From the NCBI GenBank assembly GCA_003538135.1, contig DPOR01000009.1, positions 29,984 to 93,983 on the forward strand: a DNA stretch of 64,000 bases, given 5' to 3'. Of this stretch, positions 16,289 to 24,851 are shown one piece after another. The DNA comes from Oscillospiraceae bacterium (lineage in GTDB: Bacteria > Bacillota > Clostridia > Oscillospirales > Acutalibacteraceae). The position numbers were made by a program, and so were the translations under genes. Position 1 is the first letter of the stretch; each line of letters starts with the position of its first letter. The notes below the pieces were generated by a model, which was given only the letters and a program-made list of their open reading frames with translations, made no database searches and was not told the DNA's origin.

Positions 16289-17062
16289 ATGGGAAAAATG
16301 TTAAAAATCATGCTTGCACAGGATACGGACACTCAGACGGGCTGCGCCGCGGCTCTGCGCTCGAGCGGCTTTGAGGTCGAGACCGTTCGCAAGGACGGCG
16401 CGCAGATACTTCGGCTTTTCAGGCAGGGCAGCAGACCGGACGTGCTCATAATGGACGCTTTCATGCAGGGCACGGACGCTATCGGCGTGCTCGGAGGGCT
16501 CGCGGATATGCGCCTTGAGCCGCGCCCGCTGGTGTTCGTCACCGCGTCAAACGCGAATCCGCGCCTCGAGCAGGAGATAACTCAAAACGGCGCGGACTAC
16601 TATTTCATAAAGCCCTTTGATACGCAGATGCTCATTCAAAGGATAAAGCAGCTCTCGGGGCTCTCCGCTCCGGCGCAGGGAAATATAGTCTCCTTTTCGA
16701 GCTCCGACAACAGCCTTGAGGTCATCGTCTCCGAGATAATGCACCGCATCGGCGTGCCCGCGCACATAAAGGGCTATCAGTATCTGCGCGAGGCGATTAT
16801 ACTCGCGGTCAACAACGGCGAGATAATGAATTCCGTCACGAAGCTGCTCTATCCCACGGTCGCAAAGACCTTCAAAACAACTCCGTCGCGCGTCGAGCGT
16901 GCCATCCGTCACGCCATCGAGGTCGCTTGGGACAGGGGCGACGTCGATGTGCTCAACTCCTACTTCGGCTACACCATACAGAACTCCCGCGGCAAGCCGA
17001 CTAACAGCGAGTTTATCGCCATGATATCCGACAAGCTCAAGCTCAACCTGAAAATATCCTGA
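16289..17062 (+). CDS. spo0A: Sporulation master regulator Spo0A
   Basis: A 257-residue response regulator. Receiver domain (1-120): phospho-acceptor D56 in PDVLIMDAFM, switch Thr in VFVTASN, conserved Lys in YYFIKPFD. The acidic pocket is altered: where Bacillus has Asp10-Asp11 this protein reads Gln11-Asp12 (MLAQDTD). C-terminal domain (140-257) has the Spo0A-specific fold: IGVPAHIKGYQYLREAI and the recognition helix PSRVERAIRHAIEVAW, then FGYTIQNSRGKPTNSEFIAMISDKL. It commits the cell to sporulation when phosphorylated. CGGAGG precedes the ATG. Confidence 0.96.
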   Translation: MGKMLKIMLAQDTDTQTGCAAALRSSGFEVETVRKDGAQILRLFRQGSRPDVLIMDAFMQGTDAIGVLGGLADMRLEPRPLVFVTASNANPRLEQEITQNGADYYFIKPFDTQMLIQRIKQLSGLSAPAQGNIVSFSSSDNSLEVIVSEIMHRIGVPAHIKGYQYLREAIILAVNNGEIMNSVTKLLYPTVAKTFKTTPSRVERAIRHAIEVAWDRGDVDVLNSYFGYTIQNSRGKPTNSEFIAMISDKLKLNLKIS

Positions 17063-17074
17063 TATCAACTAAAA

Positions 17075-17108
17075 ACCTCCGCATGACTTTCGCCGTGCGG
17101 AGGTGATT
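17075..17108. terminator. Bidirectional terminator between spo0A and the EEP gene
   Basis: ACCTCCGCA at 17075-17083 pairs with TGCGGAGGT at 17096-17104; GATTTT follows on plus and TTTTTAG on minus. The genes on both sides converge. Confidence 0.8.
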
Positions 17109-17109
17109 T

Positions 17110-18027
17110 TCAGTTCTGCGTGAGGGTGAGGCTCGCCGTTATCGGGAAGTGGTCGCTCGGATAAACTCCGTCGTAGGTCGTCCTGACAACGTCGTAGCTG
17201 TTGACCTTGAAGCCGGTCTTGGAGATCATTATGTAGTCTATGCAGTCATAGTCGAGATTTTTGCCCCAATTCTGATAGGTGCAGCTCTTTATCGGGTTCT
17301 CCGTCTGATACTTGACATCGAAGAAGTTCTCGGTCGCGCTGCGGTAAGTCGGGGTGTCCTCTTCAACATTGAAGTCGCCCATTATCATCGCGGGCAGAGA
17401 GCCGAACTGCGCTATCTTGTCGAGCACAACGCCTATGCCCTTTATTCTCGCCTCTTCGCTGACATGGTCGAGGTGCGTGTTGAACACGACAAAATCAAGT
17501 CCCGTCTGCTTCTCCTTGAGAATGACATAGCTGCATATGCGGTAACACGCCGAGCCCCAGTCCCTGCTCATCTTTTCGGGAGTCTCGGAGAGCCAGAACG
17601 AGCCCTTGTCAACGAGGTCGTAGAGGTCGGTGCGGTAAAACACGGGGCAGGCCTCGGCTATCAGCGTATCGTCGCGGAAGGTCATGACGGAATCGTAGCC
17701 CGTGAGCGTGCGGCACATATAGTTGTACTGCCACTTCGTAGCCTCCTGGAAGCCGATGATGGTCGGCGCCTCCGCTTCTATGTTCTTGACGATGAGATCC
17801 GCGCGGTAGAACCAGCTTGTTTTACCGAGGTCGGAGGTGTTCGCGCAGCGCAGATTGCAGCTCATAATGCGCATCTCCCCGCGCTCGAGCGGCTTATCCG
17901 CGATAACTGCGGCGTGCTGATTGCGCTTGTAGTGCGGATAATACCCGCAGTAAATGCACGCTGCGACGATGAGCGTTGCAAGCACGACGCTCAGAAGGCA
18001 GAGAAAAACTTTCGTGCCTCTTTTCAT
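17110..18027 (-). CDS. Membrane-anchored endonuclease/exonuclease/phosphatase (EEP) family protein
   Basis: A 305-residue protein with an N-terminal membrane helix (VFLCLLSVVLATLIVAACIYC) and an outside EEP domain. Metal and catalytic motifs are RIMSCNLRCANT, IIGFQEATKWQ (Glu), VVFNTHLDHVS (His), IMGDFNVEEDTPTY (Asp-Asn), DYDCIDYIMIS and the C-terminal SDHFPI (Asp-His). Such proteins hydrolyse phosphoester bonds in nucleic acids, inositol phosphates or lipids; the substrate is unknown. The ATG at 18027 is preferred over the open frame up to 18159 because AAAGGAGAGG precedes it and the membrane helix then follows MKRGTK. Confidence 0.85.
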   Translation of the reverse strand: MKRGTKVFLCLLSVVLATLIVAACIYCGYYPHYKRNQHAAVIADKPLERGEMRIMSCNLRCANTSDLGKTSWFYRADLIVKNIEAEAPTIIGFQEATKWQYNYMCRTLTGYDSVMTFRDDTLIAEACPVFYRTDLYDLVDKGSFWLSETPEKMSRDWGSACYRICSYVILKEKQTGLDFVVFNTHLDHVSEEARIKGIGVVLDKIAQFGSLPAMIMGDFNVEEDTPTYRSATENFFDVKYQTENPIKSCTYQNWGKNLDYDCIDYIMISKTGFKVNSYDVVRTTYDGVYPSDHFPITASLTLTQN

Positions 18028-18252
18028 TTGATCCTCTCCTTTGAAGATTTTTATATTTTTTGTGCGCGACGCGCACTGATTTCCCGAGTTAAAACCGTCA
18101 GAGACCGTTTGTGAATATCGAATGTAACAGCGGGGCGGGAACGGTAAAGTAAACGTCAAAATAAATCTCGATGAACAAGTTTCCTATAGCCGCACCGCGC
18201 AAAAATTTCACCCGCCATTTTAAAGCAGGTAAAATATATATTTGTGTCGTAT

Positions 18253-18286
18253 AGCAAAACTGCGCGCCGCAGGAGCGGCGCGCAGC
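18253..18286 (-). terminator. Rho-independent terminator of the CD1247-type gene
   Basis: CTGCGCGCCG pairs with CGGCGCGCAG (18260-18285); on minus the stem is followed by TTTTGC. It lies 20 bases beyond the stop of the gene at 18307. Confidence 0.75.
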
Positions 18287-18306
18287 GGCATTTCGTAGGT
18301 TTATTA

Positions 18307-18729
18307 TCAGTCCTTGTGGTCGCAGCCGCAGTCGTCATCGCAACAGCCGCAATCATCGTCGAAATCGAACTCGAGCAGAGTGCCGCAGTTGGGGCAGTCA
18401 ATGCTTCCGTCCTCAAGAATGCCGTCGTCAACGCAGATAGTCTCTCCGCAGTTGGGGCACTCTATTTCGTAGCAATCGTCATCGTCGCAGAAGCAGTCGT
18501 CATCGTCGCACTCATAGACATAAGTCTCAAGGTCGGAGAGATCCTCGTCGATCTCGTCAACCTGATCGCAGACAACGTCGAGACCCTCTTCGAGATCCGA
18601 CACGCTCATGGCCATATCGTCAAGCAGGTCGATAATGGCCTTGATGACCTTGACCTCATCCTTCTTTGCGTCGAGGTCGAGACCGTCGACAAGACCCTTG
18701 ATATAAGCAACCTTCTCAGTAACTGTCAT
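18307..18729 (-). CDS. CD1247-type acidic zinc-ribbon protein
   Basis: A 140-residue, strongly acidic protein. The N-terminal part (1-70) is helical and probably coiled (VAYIKGLVDGLDLDAKKDEV, VCDQVDEIDEDLSDLETYV). It is followed by Asp/Cys clusters (ECDDDDCFCDDDDCYE), a zinc ribbon (CPNCGETICVDDG and CPNCGTLLEFD), and a tail of CGCCDDDCGCDHKD. Its start resembles the clostridial 'CD1247 N-terminal domain' family; function unknown. Its place between the sporulation genes and efp recurs in Clostridia as I recall. The Cys/Asp-rich tail suggests metal binding, which is inference. Confidence 0.8.
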   Translation of the reverse strand: MTVTEKVAYIKGLVDGLDLDAKKDEVKVIKAIIDLLDDMAMSVSDLEEGLDVVCDQVDEIDEDLSDLETYVYECDDDDCFCDDDDCYEIECPNCGETICVDDGILEDGSIDCPNCGTLLEFDFDDDCGCCDDDCGCDHKD

Positions 18730-18778
18730 TTTTCATTCTCCTTTCAAAATAACTGTTATCTTTTCAATTGCGGACTTC

Positions 18779-19336
18779 TTACGCTCTGCTCAGATACTCG
18801 CCGGTGCGGGTGTCGACAATGACCATCTCGCCCTCTTCGATAAACAGAGGAACCTTGATCTCGGCGCCCGTCTCAAGCACTGCGGGCTTGGTGGCGTTTG
18901 TTGCGGTGTCGCCCTTGAAGCCGGGGTCGGTCTGGGTAACCTCGAGAGTAACGCTTGTGGGAGGCTCAACGCCGAAAACATTGCCCTTGTAGGAAAGGAT
19001 CTTGCAGACGGTGTTCTCCTTGACGAACTTGAAGTTGTCGGAGAGGTCGCTGCTGTTTATCGGGACGAGCTCATAGCTCTCGGGATCCATGAAATAATAG
19101 AGATCGCCGTCGTTATAGGAATACTCCATTTCCTTGCGCTCGATATAAGCGGTGGGGAATTTTTCCGTGGGGTTGAAGGTACGCTCAACGACAGAACCCG
19201 CGATAACGTTTCTTATCTTGGTTCTGACGAAGGCTGCGCCTTTGCCGGGCTTGACGTGCTGAAATTCTATAATCTGATAGACATCGCCGTCCATCTCAAA
19301 CGTCATGCCGTTTCTGAAATCGCCTGCTGAAACCAT
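18779..19336 (-). CDS. efp: Translation elongation factor P
   Basis: A 185-residue three-domain protein that relieves ribosome stalling at proline stretches. The loop carrying the modified residue reads HVKPGKGAAFVRTKIRN near residue 32, with lysine at the tip (GKG). The C-terminal signature is VEPPTSVTLEVTQTDPGFKGDTATNATKPAVLETG. Full length for the family. No gene for a lysine-modifying enzyme (EpmA/EpmB or YmfI type) was seen in the window. A gap of 49 bases separates it from the CD1247-type gene on the same strand. Confidence 0.96.
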   Translation of the reverse strand: MVSAGDFRNGMTFEMDGDVYQIIEFQHVKPGKGAAFVRTKIRNVIAGSVVERTFNPTEKFPTAYIERKEMEYSYNDGDLYYFMDPESYELVPINSSDLSDNFKFVKENTVCKILSYKGNVFGVEPPTSVTLEVTQTDPGFKGDTATNATKPAVLETGAEIKVPLFIEEGEMVIVDTRTGEYLSRA

Positions 19337-19416
19337 ATTGTCTCCTCCGATATTTTAGTTAGACTTACATATTTATTTTATACTATTCGGCCGTATATTT
19401 CAATACCTTTTTTCAT

Positions 19417-20649
19417 TCACGGGCAGCTTTTCCGCCCTTTAAGCTTAATATGCTCCCCCGCGTATATCAAATCGGGGTCTTTTATCCCATTTATTCCGAT
19501 AAGCTTCTCCAAAGCAACGCCTGTTTTTCTGGATATCGACCAAAGCGTGTCGCCCGGGCGCACGGCGTAAAACTCGCCCGACATCTTGGCACCGGGAATT
19601 ATGAGCTTTTCCCCCGCATATATCGTCTCGCCGCGCCGAAGTCCGTTTCTATGCTCGAGCGCGGAGAGCGAGACGCCGTGCTTCCCCGCTATAGATATCG
19701 GCGTGTCGCCGCGCTTCACGGTGTAAATTTCCTCTCTCCCGTCGCGCGCGGGCAGGGTTATTTTCAGCCGCTCGCCCGCGAAAATCATATCGGGGTTCGC
19801 TATGCGGTTCTCCTCTGCAACAGCCTTGACCGTCGTGCCGTATTCGCGCGCTATTTTCCAGAGCGTGTCGCCAGGTCGGACATACAGTATAACAGTCCTG
19901 GTCTTTTCGCGTTTGGGACTTTTCTTTTCACCGTCTGTGCGGCACGCAGACGAAAGAAATATCCCCTCTGTGAAGATGTCTCGGTCAACGTCTCCCGATA
20001 TGCCGTCGACTCTGCCCTTGTCCGTATACTGAAAGCCGACCCACTCGCGCCATTTGCCGTTTGAGGACGGCTCGTCTGCGCCGTACTGCGCCGCCCAAAG
20101 CGGATATTTTTCGGCGAGCCTGCGCCCGAACACCGAGCGGGCGTTCGAAAGGTCGCTGTATATCACGGCCTCTTTTTTTGTAACACGGGTAAGCTCGTCG
20201 AGATATGCCTCGGCTATGGCGTTCACCTGCTCTGCGGTCAGCGAGCCGAAATATTCAAAGTCCATCGCAAGGCGCATATCGAGTCGGCGTCCGGCCGCAA
20301 GGGACGCGAAAAAACGCGCCTGCCTGCGCCCTGCCTCAACAGAGCGCGCGGTGACATAGTGATAAAAGCCGACCCTGAGCCCCGCCTCACGCGCCTGCGA
20401 ATAGTTTTCGGCGAAGTATTCGTCCGCATATTCTCCCGCGCCCGCACGGATATAGACCGCCTCTATCCCGCTGCGCCGAACCTTACCGAAATCAACCTCG
20501 CCCTGAAATTCGCTTATATCTATTCCCCTGTACCGCCGCCCGCCGGACGGCGAAATCGCCCGCGCCGGAACGAGCGCCGCAAACAAAAGCGCCGCGATGC
20601 AGGCTAAAAGCACCGCCGCCGCGCCCGCAAATCTGCGTTTTATATCCAT
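19417..20649 (-). CDS. GH25 lysozyme with three LysM repeats
   Basis: A 410-residue exported cell-wall hydrolase. A signal sequence (residues about 8-32) is followed by a glycoside hydrolase family 25 muramidase domain (about 40-225): GIDISEFQGEVDFGKV, AVYIRAGAG, VGFYHYVTAR, RLAMDFEYFG (acidic catalytic pair), QYTDKGRVDGISGDVDRD. Three LysM repeats at the C terminus (VRPGDTLWKIAREYG, VKRGDTPISIAGKHG, VRPGDTLWSISRKTG) bind peptidoglycan glycan. Catalytic-first, LysM-last order suits a wall-remodelling enzyme of sporulation or growth; which is not shown. The position near spo0A is suggestive only. Confidence 0.9.
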   Translation of the reverse strand: MDIKRRFAGAAAVLLACIAALLFAALVPARAISPSGGRRYRGIDISEFQGEVDFGKVRRSGIEAVYIRAGAGEYADEYFAENYSQAREAGLRVGFYHYVTARSVEAGRRQARFFASLAAGRRLDMRLAMDFEYFGSLTAEQVNAIAEAYLDELTRVTKKEAVIYSDLSNARSVFGRRLAEKYPLWAAQYGADEPSSNGKWREWVGFQYTDKGRVDGISGDVDRDIFTEGIFLSSACRTDGEKKSPKREKTRTVILYVRPGDTLWKIAREYGTTVKAVAEENRIANPDMIFAGERLKITLPARDGREEIYTVKRGDTPISIAGKHGVSLSALEHRNGLRRGETIYAGEKLIIPGAKMSGEFYAVRPGDTLWSISRKTGVALEKLIGINGIKDPDLIYAGEHIKLKGRKSCP

Positions 20650-20978
20650 ATTTCTCTCTCCTCCGTCTTTTTTGCCGCCTCTGCGGCACTATATTCTATG
20701 CCGCAGCTGCATACGGCGCGACGGAGGCAAGTTCGCCTTGCTTAAAATTGATTATAATTCGGTAAATCGTGAGTTGCGCCGCCACTGAAAGGGGAGCCGT
20801 ATTCGTCAGTTAGTATGTTATGTGCTCCGCAACTCCAAATTTATCAAGCGCAAAAATGAGCCTATTGCAATTTTCACCCCGCTTTGCTGCTTTTCGAGCG
20901 GCTTCGTTCATGCTCATATTGATAATCGGGCGGCCGTGTGGTATCATATCTTTGCAAAAAAAACACGGGGGACGGCAC
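20650..20978. other. Intergenic region between divergent genes
   Basis: It separates the lysozyme (minus) and methyltransferase (plus) genes. The plus frame is open from 20820 into the methyltransferase, but the translation there has no ribosome-binding site or family character. No structured element or clear promoter pair was recognised. Confidence 0.4.
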
Positions 20979-21563
20979 ATGAATAAAAAAGAAGTAGCGG
21001 CGTTCTTTGACCGCATGGCTCCGGAGTGGGATGCCGAAATGATAAAGAGCGACGAGAAGATAAATTTCATACTTGACGCCGCCGGAGTGAAAGAAAACTC
21101 CGTCGTTCTGGACGTCGCCTGCGGCACGGGAGTTATGTTCCCGTATTACCTCGCACGCGGCGCGGAACGCGTTATCGGCGTTGATATCTCGTCGGAAATG
21201 GCGCGCATAGCCGCATCGAAAATGCACGATCCGCGGGTCGAGGTCATCTGCGGCGACGTTGAGGAAATAGCCGTCGAGCGCCTGTGCGACTGCTGCGTGG
21301 TATATAACGCGTTTCCGCATTTCGAGAGCCCGGAGAGGCTCGTTAGGCGCCTGTCCAGGTGGCTTAAGCCCGGCGGGCGGCTGACCGTGGCGCACGGCAT
21401 GAGCATTGAGGCGCTGAACAGACATCACAGCGGCAGAGCGAGCAGCGTCTCGCGCAAGATGCTGACAGCCGAGGAGCTGAGCGCGGTATTTGCGCCGTAT
21501 TTCGAGGTTGACACCGCCGTTTCGGACGACGAAAAATTTGTAGTTGCGGGCACAAAAAGATAA
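20979..21563 (+). CDS. Class I SAM-dependent methyltransferase
   Basis: A 194-residue methyltransferase of the Methyltransf_11/25 type. Motif I is VVLDVACGTGVMFPYYLARGA, followed by VIGVDISSEMARIA (acidic end of strand 2), VICGDVEEI, the substrate-side segment CVVYNAFPHFESPERLVRRL and LKPGGRLTVAHGMS. It moves a methyl group from SAM to an unidentified acceptor. HHSG and the loop after it hint at a metal- or ligand-linked subfamily. The ATG at 20979 is chosen because GGGGGACGG lies before it and the domain begins there (KKEVAAFFDRMAPEWD). Confidence 0.82.
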   Translation: MNKKEVAAFFDRMAPEWDAEMIKSDEKINFILDAAGVKENSVVLDVACGTGVMFPYYLARGAERVIGVDISSEMARIAASKMHDPRVEVICGDVEEIAVERLCDCCVVYNAFPHFESPERLVRRLSRWLKPGGRLTVAHGMSIEALNRHHSGRASSVSRKMLTAEELSAVFAPYFEVDTAVSDDEKFVVAGTKR

Positions 21564-21572
21564 TATTTGAAG

Positions 21573-21597
21573 CTGCCGTATTTCGCGGCAGTTTTTT
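21573..21597 (+). terminator. Rho-independent terminator of the methyltransferase gene
   Basis: CTGCCG at 21573-21578 pairs with CGGCAG at 21586-21591, followed by TTTTTTATG. A second, longer palindrome (GCAAAGCCCCGG and complement, 21603-21638) follows without a T tract. Confidence 0.75.
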
Positions 21598-21671
21598 ATG
21601 CGCAAAGCCCCGGGGACAATGCTGTTCCGGGGCTTTGCAAAGAGTCATGATGAAAACGGGAAGTTGTCTGT

Positions 21672-22793
21672 TTAAAAAATTTTGACGGCAACGACCGCAA
21701 GCGCAGCAGCCGCCGCAATCGCCGCGAGAGCCTTCGCTATCATCGGCTTTGCCATGTCCATAGTCGTCGGGACCACGCGCCAGACGGCGTCTTTAAGAGG
21801 CGTGTTAAGTTTGCCGTCGCAGAGCTGTTTATATGTTCTTGTATAGGTTTTGTAATTGCGCGGATTTTTTTCGTCGAGGACAAAGCATCGCACGCCGCGC
21901 TGTTTTCCGTTGCCGTAGACATTGAAGCCCGCCGAAGGCGTGAAGCCGACGTCGATATCATCCGTCTTTCCGACATAGGAATTTTTGTGGTCGTGGCCGA
22001 CATAGACTCCGAGCACGTCGCCTTTTTCTTTGAGCGCCTCGAACTCGCCGGTGTTGATATCGGGTATCGACGGCGGCTCGAGCAGAACAGAGCCCTCGAC
22101 GCATTTGCTCTCGTCTGTTTTATAGTATTCGCCCTTGTGTACTCTGAACGCGGGTATCGCGCCTTTTTCGTGTTTTCCGACTCTCCTGAGCACATTGTAG
22201 TGCTCGAACATCGGGATGTGCTGGAACACTATTGACGGAACATAATCGCCGTTTTCGGCTTTCAATTCGTCGCGCTTCTTTCTGTACCAAGCTATTATCT
22301 CCGGGCTGAAAGGCTCATATCCGCCGCCTTTTGCGTCCGTTCCGCTGTCGAACAGATATATATTGAACGCGGTGCGTTTGCCGTCCGACGAGAGGATGGA
22401 TATATGATATGTTCCTCCTCCGTCTATGCCCTCGGCCTGCTCGCCGATGCAGCCGGGCAGAGCCTTGTATATCTTTTCAAACTGCTCTTCGTTGCTTATC
22501 CCAACCTGCCTGTCGTGGTTGCCGAAGGTGACGGCGAACGGGATATGCCTGTCGGTCACGGGCTTCAGCAGCGTTCTCACCGTCTCGGCGACGTTTTCCG
22601 TGAGCTCGTCGCCCCTGCCCTTATACGAGACTCCGTAGCCCTTTATCTGATCGCCCGTGAGCACTGCGAGGTCGGGCTTTTCGCTCTCCAGCGCCGCGTT
22701 AATAAGCTTTAACGTGTCGGGCGACACCTTAGGAATCTCCTGTATATCGGTTATCTGCATTATTTTGAACTTTCCGTCGGAGTTAAAGCGCAT
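21672..22793 (-). CDS. Calcineurin-like metallophosphoesterase with C-terminal membrane anchor
   Basis: A 373-residue phosphoesterase. Metal-site motifs in order: KIMQITDIQEIP (where D-x-H is usual this has D-x-Q), LAVLTGDQIKG (GDx), VTFGNHDRQVG (GNHD), IVFQHIPMFEHYN and GVYVGHDHKNSYVG (GHDH). The last about 25 residues are Ala/Val-rich and hydrophobic (ALAAIAAAAALAVVAVKIF), probably a tail anchor. It resembles the size-diverse PPN1/icc-like metallophosphoesterases; the substrate is unknown. It lies 2 bases downstream of the GtrA-like gene, so the two are cotranscribed. Confidence 0.82.
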   Translation of the reverse strand: MRFNSDGKFKIMQITDIQEIPKVSPDTLKLINAALESEKPDLAVLTGDQIKGYGVSYKGRGDELTENVAETVRTLLKPVTDRHIPFAVTFGNHDRQVGISNEEQFEKIYKALPGCIGEQAEGIDGGGTYHISILSSDGKRTAFNIYLFDSGTDAKGGGYEPFSPEIIAWYRKKRDELKAENGDYVPSIVFQHIPMFEHYNVLRRVGKHEKGAIPAFRVHKGEYYKTDESKCVEGSVLLEPPSIPDINTGEFEALKEKGDVLGVYVGHDHKNSYVGKTDDIDVGFTPSAGFNVYGNGKQRGVRCFVLDEKNPRNYKTYTRTYKQLCDGKLNTPLKDAVWRVVPTTMDMAKPMIAKALAAIAAAAALAVVAVKIF

Positions 22794-22795
22794 AT

Positions 22796-23332
22796 TTACG
22801 CCTCCTGCTCAGCTTCGGGCTTTTTCTTTCTGTGGATAACGAACCTGTTGAGCGGGTATGTCCAAAGGGTGGGTACGCTCATGACGACCACCTTGGTCAG
22901 AAGCTCGACAAGTGCGTTGCTGTGTCCGCTGTTTTTTATGAGCGTGCCGAGAAATGCGCCGAACCAGGTGTTGAAAATGATGGTGCACACGACCATAATC
23001 GCATACAAAACCGTCGAGAGCAGCGGGTTTGCGTCGGCCTTGAAGGTTATCTTTCTGTTCATGACATAGGCTATCGCGTAGCCGACGACTGTCGAGATGA
23101 AGTAAGAATACATATAGCCCTTATATTCGATTCCGAGAAACGCCAAAACGGGGCTGTCCGTCACGGGAACATCGTTCAGCGACTTGAACACAACATATTG
23201 GAGCAGGGCGAACACGCCGAGCTCTATCAGCGACGAGGACGCGCCCGCAAAAGTGAACTTTATAAATTTCCATATCTCCGCGTGCTTTTCGAAAAAGCTT
23301 CCGTCCTTTTTGGCGGCAGTGGTTTCTTTCAT
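22796..23332 (-). CDS. GtrA-like membrane protein
   Basis: A 178-residue protein with four hydrophobic segments and the GtrA-family layout: FIKFTFAGASSSLIELGVFALLQYV, SYFISTVVGYAIAYVMNRKITFK (the N-R-K-x-T-F motif), a third segment LYAIMVVCTIIFNTWFGAFL, and WTYPLNRFVIHRKKK. GtrA proteins are thought to flip or assist transfer of polyprenyl-linked sugars for cell-surface glycosylation. The metallophosphoesterase that follows by 2 bases may act in the same envelope process, which is inference. Confidence 0.82.
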   Translation of the reverse strand: MKETTAAKKDGSFFEKHAEIWKFIKFTFAGASSSLIELGVFALLQYVVFKSLNDVPVTDSPVLAFLGIEYKGYMYSYFISTVVGYAIAYVMNRKITFKADANPLLSTVLYAIMVVCTIIFNTWFGAFLGTLIKNSGHSNALVELLTKVVVMSVPTLWTYPLNRFVIHRKKKPEAEQEA

Positions 23333-23486
23333 CTTCTTATCGACCGGGCGCGTGCGTTTTTGAGTTTTGTGCCCGGCTTCCCCCTTCTGCCAATAAGTTT
23401 ACCCCGCAGAGAGACGGTAAATCAACCGAGTTTCGGTAAAGCGAAAGTAAAATCTGTGTAAACAGCTTTAAGATAATATAACGGCA

Positions 23487-23527
23487 AAAAGCCATAACCC
23501 GCAGCAATGACTGCAAGTTATGGCTTT
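23487..23527 (-). terminator. Rho-independent terminator of serS
   Basis: AAAGCCATAAC and GTTATGGCTTT (23488-23498 with 23517-23527) form the stem, with an inner GCAG/CTGC; minus-strand T's (GGCTTTTTGCC) follow. It lies about 22 bases past the serS stop. Confidence 0.8.
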
Positions 23528-23549
23528 CATAATTTTATCGGGCTTTGTC

Positions 23550-24830
23550 TCAGCCGCCTATCTTCTCCTTGCCGCCCATATAAGGTCTGAGGGCTTCGGG
23601 GATGTTCACGCTGCCGTCGGCATTGAGGTTATTCTCAAGGAACGCTATGAGCATTCTCGGCGGGGCGACGACGGTGTTGTTGAGCGTGTGGGCGAAGTGC
23701 TTGCCGTCTTTGCCGTTGATGCGGATTTTAAGCCTGCGCGCTTGCGCGTCGCCGAGGTTCGAGCAGGAGCCGACCTCGAAGTATTTTTTCTGTCTGGGCG
23801 ACCACGCCTCTACGTCTATGGACTTCACTTTGAGATCCGCAAGGTCTCCCGAGCAGCACTCGAGGGTGCGCACGGGGATATCGAGAGTGCGGAAGAAATC
23901 GACCGTGTTCTGCCAGAGCTTGTCGAACCACATCTTGCTGTCCTCCGGCTCGCAGACGACTATCATCTCCTGCTTCTCGAACTGGTGGATGCGATATACG
24001 CCGCGCTCCTCGATGCCGTGAGCGCCTTTCTCCTTGCGGAAGCAGGGGGAATAGCTCGTGAGGGTCAGCGGCAGGGTCTCGGGCTGAATTATCGTGTCGA
24101 TAAATTTGCCTATCATCGAGTGCTCGCTCGTGCCGATGAGATAGAGGTCCTCGCCCTCTATTTTATACATCATAGCGTCCATCTCGGCAAAGCTCATAAC
24201 GCCGGTGACCACGTCGCTTCTTATCATGAACGGCGGCACGCAGTAGGTGAAGCCGCGGTCTATCATGAAGTCGCGCGCGTAGGAGATAACCGCGGAATGC
24301 AGGCGGGCGATATCGCCCATGAGATAGTAAAAGCCGTTGCCCGCGACTTTTCTTGCGGAGTCGAGGTCTATGCCGTTCATTCTCTCCATTATGTCCGTGT
24401 GATACGGAACCTCAAAATCGGGAACTGCGGGCTCACCGAAGCGCTCTATCTCGACATTCTCGCTGTCGTCGCGGCCTATCGGTACGCTCTCGTCGATGAT
24501 ATTCGGAATGACCATCATTATCTTCTTTATCTTTTCGCCCAGCTCCTCCTCGAGCTTCTCAAGCTCGGCAAGCCTTGCGGCGTTCGCGCCGACCTGAGCC
24601 TTCACTTCCTCGGCCTCGTCGCGCTTGCCCTGCGCCATGAGCGCGCCTATCTGCTTTGAAAGGCGGTTGCGGCTGCCGCGCAGCTCGTCAGCCTCGCCCT
24701 TTGCGGCGCGGCTGAGCTTATCGAGCTCTATAACCTCGTCTACGAGCGGGAGCTTCTGCTCCTGGAACTTCTTTCTGATATTTTCCTTGACTATTTCGGG
24801 GTTTTCTCTTACAAATCTGAGATCAAGCAT
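23550..24830 (-). CDS. serS: Seryl-tRNA synthetase
   Basis: A 426-residue class II synthetase charging tRNA-Ser (and tRNA-Sec) with serine. The N-terminal 100 residues are the long antiparallel coiled coil that grips tRNA-Ser (SRNRLSKQIGALMAQGKRDEAEEVKAQ is typical). Class II motifs follow: GFTYCVPPFMIRSD, YSPCFRKEKGAHGIEERGVYRIHQFEKQE (motif 2) and HTLNNTVVAPPRMLIAFLEN (motif 3). The start at 24830 (MLDLRF) is used because AGGAGG lies directly before it. Expression is under a T-box leader. Confidence 0.96.
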   Translation of the reverse strand: MLDLRFVRENPEIVKENIRKKFQEQKLPLVDEVIELDKLSRAAKGEADELRGSRNRLSKQIGALMAQGKRDEAEEVKAQVGANAARLAELEKLEEELGEKIKKIMMVIPNIIDESVPIGRDDSENVEIERFGEPAVPDFEVPYHTDIMERMNGIDLDSARKVAGNGFYYLMGDIARLHSAVISYARDFMIDRGFTYCVPPFMIRSDVVTGVMSFAEMDAMMYKIEGEDLYLIGTSEHSMIGKFIDTIIQPETLPLTLTSYSPCFRKEKGAHGIEERGVYRIHQFEKQEMIVVCEPEDSKMWFDKLWQNTVDFFRTLDIPVRTLECCSGDLADLKVKSIDVEAWSPRQKKYFEVGSCSNLGDAQARRLKIRINGKDGKHFAHTLNNTVVAPPRMLIAFLENNLNADGSVNIPEALRPYMGGKEKIGG

Positions 24831-24851
24831 TTTATATCCTCCTGTCATTTC

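Noticed and set aside
21603..21638. Strong palindrome GCAAAGCCCCGG with complement
   Set aside because: It has no T tract on either strand and so was not called a terminator; it may be a transcript 3'-end stabiliser or bidirectional processing site.
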